DNA of 37,102 nucleotides from an uncultured Alkaliphilus sp. (GTDB lineage Bacteria > Bacillota > Clostridia > Peptostreptococcales > Natronincolaceae), in NCBI GenBank assembly GCA_938074565.1, contig CALJEQ010000053.1, positions 1 to 37,102 on the forward strand, written 5' to 3'. The translations under genes and the position numbers were made by a program. Below, one piece after another: positions 34,612 to 37,102 of this stretch (its first letter is position 1; each line of letters starts with the position of its first letter). The notes under the pieces are model-generated. The model was not told where the DNA came from. It did not search any database and saw nothing but the letters and a program-made list of their open reading frames with translations.

Positions 34612-34651
34612 TTATAAATTAGTAATAGATTTAATTATAAATAGTAATGGG

Positions 34652-34686
34652 AGAGTTCATATAAGTTATGGGCTCTTCTTTTTTAT
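34652..34686 (+). terminator. Terminator after arsC
   Basis: AGAGTTCATA (34652-34661) pairs with TATGGGCTCT (34667-34676) using two G-U pairs, followed by TCTTTTTTATT. Confidence 0.75.
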
Positions 34687-34765
34687 TGTATGATTAAGTA
34701 GCTGTTCAATATAATAATTATGGCATATTAATGAAATATCTGTATGTTAAATTTTACTAAATATA

Positions 34766-34830
34766 TTGCAGAAATAACTTTATAGGAGTATAATATTACT
34801 ATATTATAAAAATCTAATATAGTAATATTA
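34766..34830 (+). promoter_or_regulatory. Promoter and long perfect palindrome before second arsR
   Basis: TTGCAG (34766-34771), 17 bp, TATAAT (34789-34794). TAATATTACTATATTA (34791-34806) and TAATATAGTAATATTA (34815-34830) are perfect 16-bp complements around 8 bases, starting in the -10. Its sequence differs from the ATATCA-N8-TGATAT operator, so it probably serves the ELCVC-type ArsR that follows. Confidence 0.75.
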
Positions 34831-34849
34831 TGTGAAAGAAGGGAAAAAA

Positions 34850-35164
34850 ATGTCTAATCAAAACTATCGTCTTTGCTCTGCTTTGCTAAAATCTATATCC
34901 CATCCAACAAGACTTGAAATATTGGATCTCTTAATGAATAAGGATGAACTTTGTGTCTGTGAGATATATGAGAAGTTAGATTTAGAACAGTCTAATGTTT
35001 CTCAGCACCTAAAAGTTTTAAAGGATCAAGGTATCTTATCCAGTAGAAAAGATGGTTTGATGGTGCTTTATAAAGTGGACTATTTAGAGATATATGAGAT
35101 TTTGGAGAAGGTAAAACTTATTTTACAAAAACAACTTCAAGAGTCATTATCTCATTTATTATAA
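34850..35164 (+). CDS. arsR: ArsR repressor with ELCVC arsenite motif
   Basis: A 104-aa ArsR. The As(III)-binding motif ELCVCE places C35 and C37 in the helix before the recognition helix QSNVSQHLKVLKDQG, the classic E. coli/pI258-type sensor site; C9 could be the third ligand. ATG 34850 is chosen over GTG 34832 because GAAGGGA lies just before it. It precedes arsP by 18 bp and should control that operon through the palindrome upstream. Confidence 0.92.
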   Translation: MSNQNYRLCSALLKSISHPTRLEILDLLMNKDELCVCEIYEKLDLEQSNVSQHLKVLKDQGILSSRKDGLMVLYKVDYLEIYEILEKVKLILQKQLQESLSHLL

Positions 35165-35182
35165 GTTCTGGGGGGTTTTATT

Positions 35183-36166
35183 ATGTTTGAGAAATTTGGT
35201 CATTTAGTAGCGCCCTATGTAGTTGGGTTTATCAATTGGTTACTGTCTACACTAGGGTTTAATGTACAAACTGGGGATACTTTTTATGATGCCGTCCATT
35301 TTTTTATTTATGATACAGTGAAAATAATATTTTTACTTAGCTTTATGATCTTTATCATTACCTTTATACGCAGTTACTTTCCACCAGAAAAGGTAAAGGG
35401 TTTACTGGCGAAGTTTAGTGGTATTTGGGCGTATGTAGTAGCTGCAATTCTAGGGGTTGTTTCTCCATTTTGCTCTTGTTCAACAGTGCCTATTTTTATT
35501 GGTTTTGTTGAGACAGGTATCCCATTAGGGGTAACCTTTACTTTTCTGGTGACTTCTCCTATAGTAAATGAAATTGCCTTAGGTTATCTGTTTGTCAGCT
35601 TTGGCGCTAAAATAGCCATTCTTTATACTTTAGCTGGTATGACAATCGGTATTATTACGGGGATAGTAATTGAAAAATTTAACCTATATCACTTAGTTGA
35701 AGAATATGTCTTTAAAGTGAAAATGGGAGATTCAGAAATCGAAGTCATGTCGAGTAAACAGCGATTAATCTACGCCAAAAATAGTGTAATTGATATAGTA
35801 AAGGATATTTGGATTTATGTAGTAATTGGTATAGGTATAGGAGCAATAATTCATGGCTGGGCCCCTGAAGATTTGTTGGCTACATATGCTGGCCCAAATA
35901 ACCCTTTTGCTGTTTTAGTAGGTGTTTTATTTGGAATACCTTTATATTCTAATGCCGTTGGAACAATACCTATAGCAGAAGCACTGATAAACAAAGGGGT
36001 AGGCGTTGGCACAGCTCTAGCTTTTATGATGTCAGTTGTTGCACTGTCTCTACCCTCTATCATTTTGTTAAAGAAGGTAATAAAACCAAAACTTATTGGT
36101 ATTTTCGTTGGTATTACAGGGGTAGGTATTATATTAGTAGGTATTTTATTTAATTGGATATTGTAG
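35183..36166 (+). CDS. arsP: ArsP-type permease (DUF318 family)
   Basis: A 327-aa membrane protein with eight or so helices and the family motif PFCSCSTVPIFIGF near residue 95, plus SPIVNEIAL and the repeat GIPLYSNAVGTIPIAEAL. The family includes ArsP, which exports trivalent organoarsenicals; others are of unknown substrate. Placement after an ArsR supports an arsenic role. GGGGGG precedes the ATG. Confidence 0.85.
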   Translation: MFEKFGHLVAPYVVGFINWLLSTLGFNVQTGDTFYDAVHFFIYDTVKIIFLLSFMIFIITFIRSYFPPEKVKGLLAKFSGIWAYVVAAILGVVSPFCSCSTVPIFIGFVETGIPLGVTFTFLVTSPIVNEIALGYLFVSFGAKIAILYTLAGMTIGIITGIVIEKFNLYHLVEEYVFKVKMGDSEIEVMSSKQRLIYAKNSVIDIVKDIWIYVVIGIGIGAIIHGWAPEDLLATYAGPNNPFAVLVGVLFGIPLYSNAVGTIPIAEALINKGVGVGTALAFMMSVVALSLPSIILLKKVIKPKLIGIFVGITGVGIILVGILFNWIL

Positions 36167-36269
36167 TCTACAGAATAAACCTGGCAATACAATTGGGGTC
36201 TTCCAATAATAAAAGGAAGATTTCATATGTAATAATATAAAAAAATAATTATAAATGGAGGAAATAACA

Positions 36270-36506
36270 ATGAATATTAAAGTGTTAGGATCAGGATGTA
36301 AAAATTGTACCACATTAGTAAAAATGGTTGAAGAAGTACTAAGTGAACTAAGTCTTGAGGCTACAGTGGAAAAGGTTACAGAAATTGCAGATATTATGGG
36401 CTATGGAGTAATGAAGACACCTGCTTTGGTGGTAAATGAAGTTGTAAAAATTTCAGGTAGAGTTCCATCAAAAGATGAAGTAAAAACTGTTTTACAACAA
36501 GGATAG
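36270..36506 (+). CDS. Small thioredoxin-fold redox protein (thioredoxin_3)
   Basis: A 78-aa protein with the redox motif GSGCKNC near the N-terminus and TPALVVN with cis-proline, the plan of MTH895-like redox-active disulfide proteins. Such genes often follow ArsP/DUF318 permeases. It may reduce the permease Cys pair or the arsenical cargo. ATG 36270 has TGGAGGAA upstream; ATG 36255 overlaps that site. Confidence 0.88.
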   Translation: MNIKVLGSGCKNCTTLVKMVEEVLSELSLEATVEKVTEIADIMGYGVMKTPALVVNEVVKISGRVPSKDEVKTVLQQG

Positions 36507-36541
36507 GGGAAAGTTTTATTTTAGGTAGGATTATTTTACAG

Positions 36542-36586
36542 AAACTTCTTTTGCTGTTTAAATTAATAGCAACAGAAGTTTTTTAT
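36542..36586 (+). terminator. Terminator of arsP operon
   Basis: AAACTTCT (36542-36549) pairs with AGAAGTTT (36574-36581), extended by TTGCT/AGCAA, then TTTATTATT. It closes the arsenic region. Confidence 0.85.
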
Positions 36587-36965
36587 TATTATTTTATTTT
36601 CATATTAATTATTTCTACTACCATTTCATGATTATTTATTTTAAGTAGTTCAAAATGGATAAATTTAATTTAGATAAAAACTAATAAGTGTGGTATGAAT
36701 GAAATTGGAGGGTTGTAGGTATGAATGTTAATGCTTTAATGATAAGGTAATTTTGCAGATTATGACCTATAATATAATTGTTTTACTTAACTATTCCCTA
36801 AATATACATTTAAAGAATAGTTAAATAGATTAATATATGCTACCTTTAGACAGTGTTTACTAATATAATTTAGGTTATGTACATATAAAAATTTATATTT
36901 TTATATTACCCTTTACTTAAATTTATATTAAACTTTTTTTCTCTTGAATATAAAATTAAATATTT
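36587..36965. other. AT-rich intergenic stretch before right IS
   Basis: No gene found. TTAACTATTC (36787-36796) and GAATAGTTAA (36815-36824) form a perfect 10-bp inverted repeat. A ribosome-like site at about 36711 opens a 9-codon frame (MNVNALMIR, stop), too short to call; it may be a gene remnant cut by the IS. The rest is AT-rich without clear signals. Confidence 0.5.
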
Positions 36966-37102
36966 GCTTCATTGTATAATTAAATTGAACTAATAGAAAA
37001 AAATCCATAGTGGACCAAACTGTAATATAATTAGATCACCACAAAATAACCAATTACAGGAAGGTGCACACTATGGACTACTCTAATGATACACCATTAT
37101 CC
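36966..37102 (+). mobile_element. Insertion sequence, right copy (partial, outward-facing)
   Basis: These 137 bases are the exact reverse complement of 3-139. The element starts at 36966 and reads rightward out of the window. Complementary arms 37004-37012 (TCCATAGTG) with 37069-37077 (CACTATGGA) and 37020-37026 (CTGTAAT) with 37053-37059 (ATTACAG) form a hairpin that buries both AGGAAGG and the ATG at 37073. Confidence 0.8.
37073..37102 (+). CDS. Transposase N-terminus (partial, runs off window)
   Basis: ATG 37073 begins MDYSNDTPLS, identical to the left copy, and continues past the window. AGGAAGG (37058-37064) is the ribosome site. Named transposase only from its position in a repeated element. 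Confidence 0.45.
   Translation, partial: MDYSNDTPLS

Noticed and set aside
34609..34650. Repeated TTTAATTATAAAT-AGTAAT after arsC
   Set aside because: Two short imperfect AT-rich copies next to a terminator; no further copies, probably slippage.
36721..36750. Short ORF MNVNALMIR with a good ribosome site
   Set aside because: Nine codons only, no continuation in any frame; at most a remnant.

Overview
The window looks like chromosome of a low-GC, anaerobic, spore-forming clostridium of the Alkaliphilus/Natronincola kind. This is inferred from AT-rich sequence, strong AGGAGG ribosome sites, frequent TTG/GTG starts, spoVK, a Firmicutes-type LexA box, a predicted selenoprotein and a respiratory arsenate reductase. 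Both ends lie inside copies of one insertion sequence in opposite orientation: positions 3-139 are the exact reverse complement of 36966-37102. Each copy shows only the first codons of a transposase that reads out of the window.

Region 1 (about 140-4110, + strand) is an old Firmicutes neighbourhood. It holds a decayed hfq 3' end, spoVK, a small GTPase, a membrane protein with two Asp-rich motifs, a tiny CPxC membrane protein and a methionine gamma-lyase-family (YnbB) enzyme. Region 2 (4233-12470, - strand) carries a GntR-controlled ABC exporter operon, a second ABC exporter with two paralogous permeases, lexA with a consensus SOS box, and a Xer-like tyrosine recombinase. Region 3 (12671-18200, + strand) carries an acyltransferase, a membrane-anchored repeat protein, a phosphoesterase, a NUDIX protein and a GH13 neopullulanase-type amylase.

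Region 4 (18470-31653, + strand) is a nearly self-sufficient respiratory arsenate reductase island. arrA encodes a Tat-exported, probably lipid-anchored molybdenum subunit, arrB the four-cluster Fe-S subunit and a torD-like gene the chaperone. These are followed by a polyferredoxin, a MOSC protein, tatA, a MoeA-like protein with a Cys-rich tail, moeA, mobB, a second tatA, tatC, moaA and modABC. The set imports molybdate, helps build the cofactor, folds the enzyme and exports it. moaC, moaD/E and a membrane quinol oxidase subunit (ArrC) are not here.

Region 5 (31706-36506, + strand) is an arsenic or metal response region. It holds a phosphoesterase, a membrane-anchored thioredoxin whose WCxxC motif is written W-TGA-P-T-C (predicted selenocysteine), CcdA, a CmtR-like ArsR repressor, thioredoxin-coupled ArsC, a second ArsR with the ELCVC As(III) motif, an ArsP/DUF318 permease and a small thioredoxin-fold protein.

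The most interesting signals are these. (1) A near-identical 22-nt operator, ATATCA-N8-TGATAT, lies between the -35 and -10 of three promoters: before arrA, before the selenothioredoxin and before the CmtR-like arsR. It ties respiration and resistance into one putative regulon. (2) The in-frame TGA of the thioredoxin is followed by a hairpin with bacterial SECIS geometry. (3) hfq has been destroyed next to the left IS. All calls come from reading the sequence; no database search was run.
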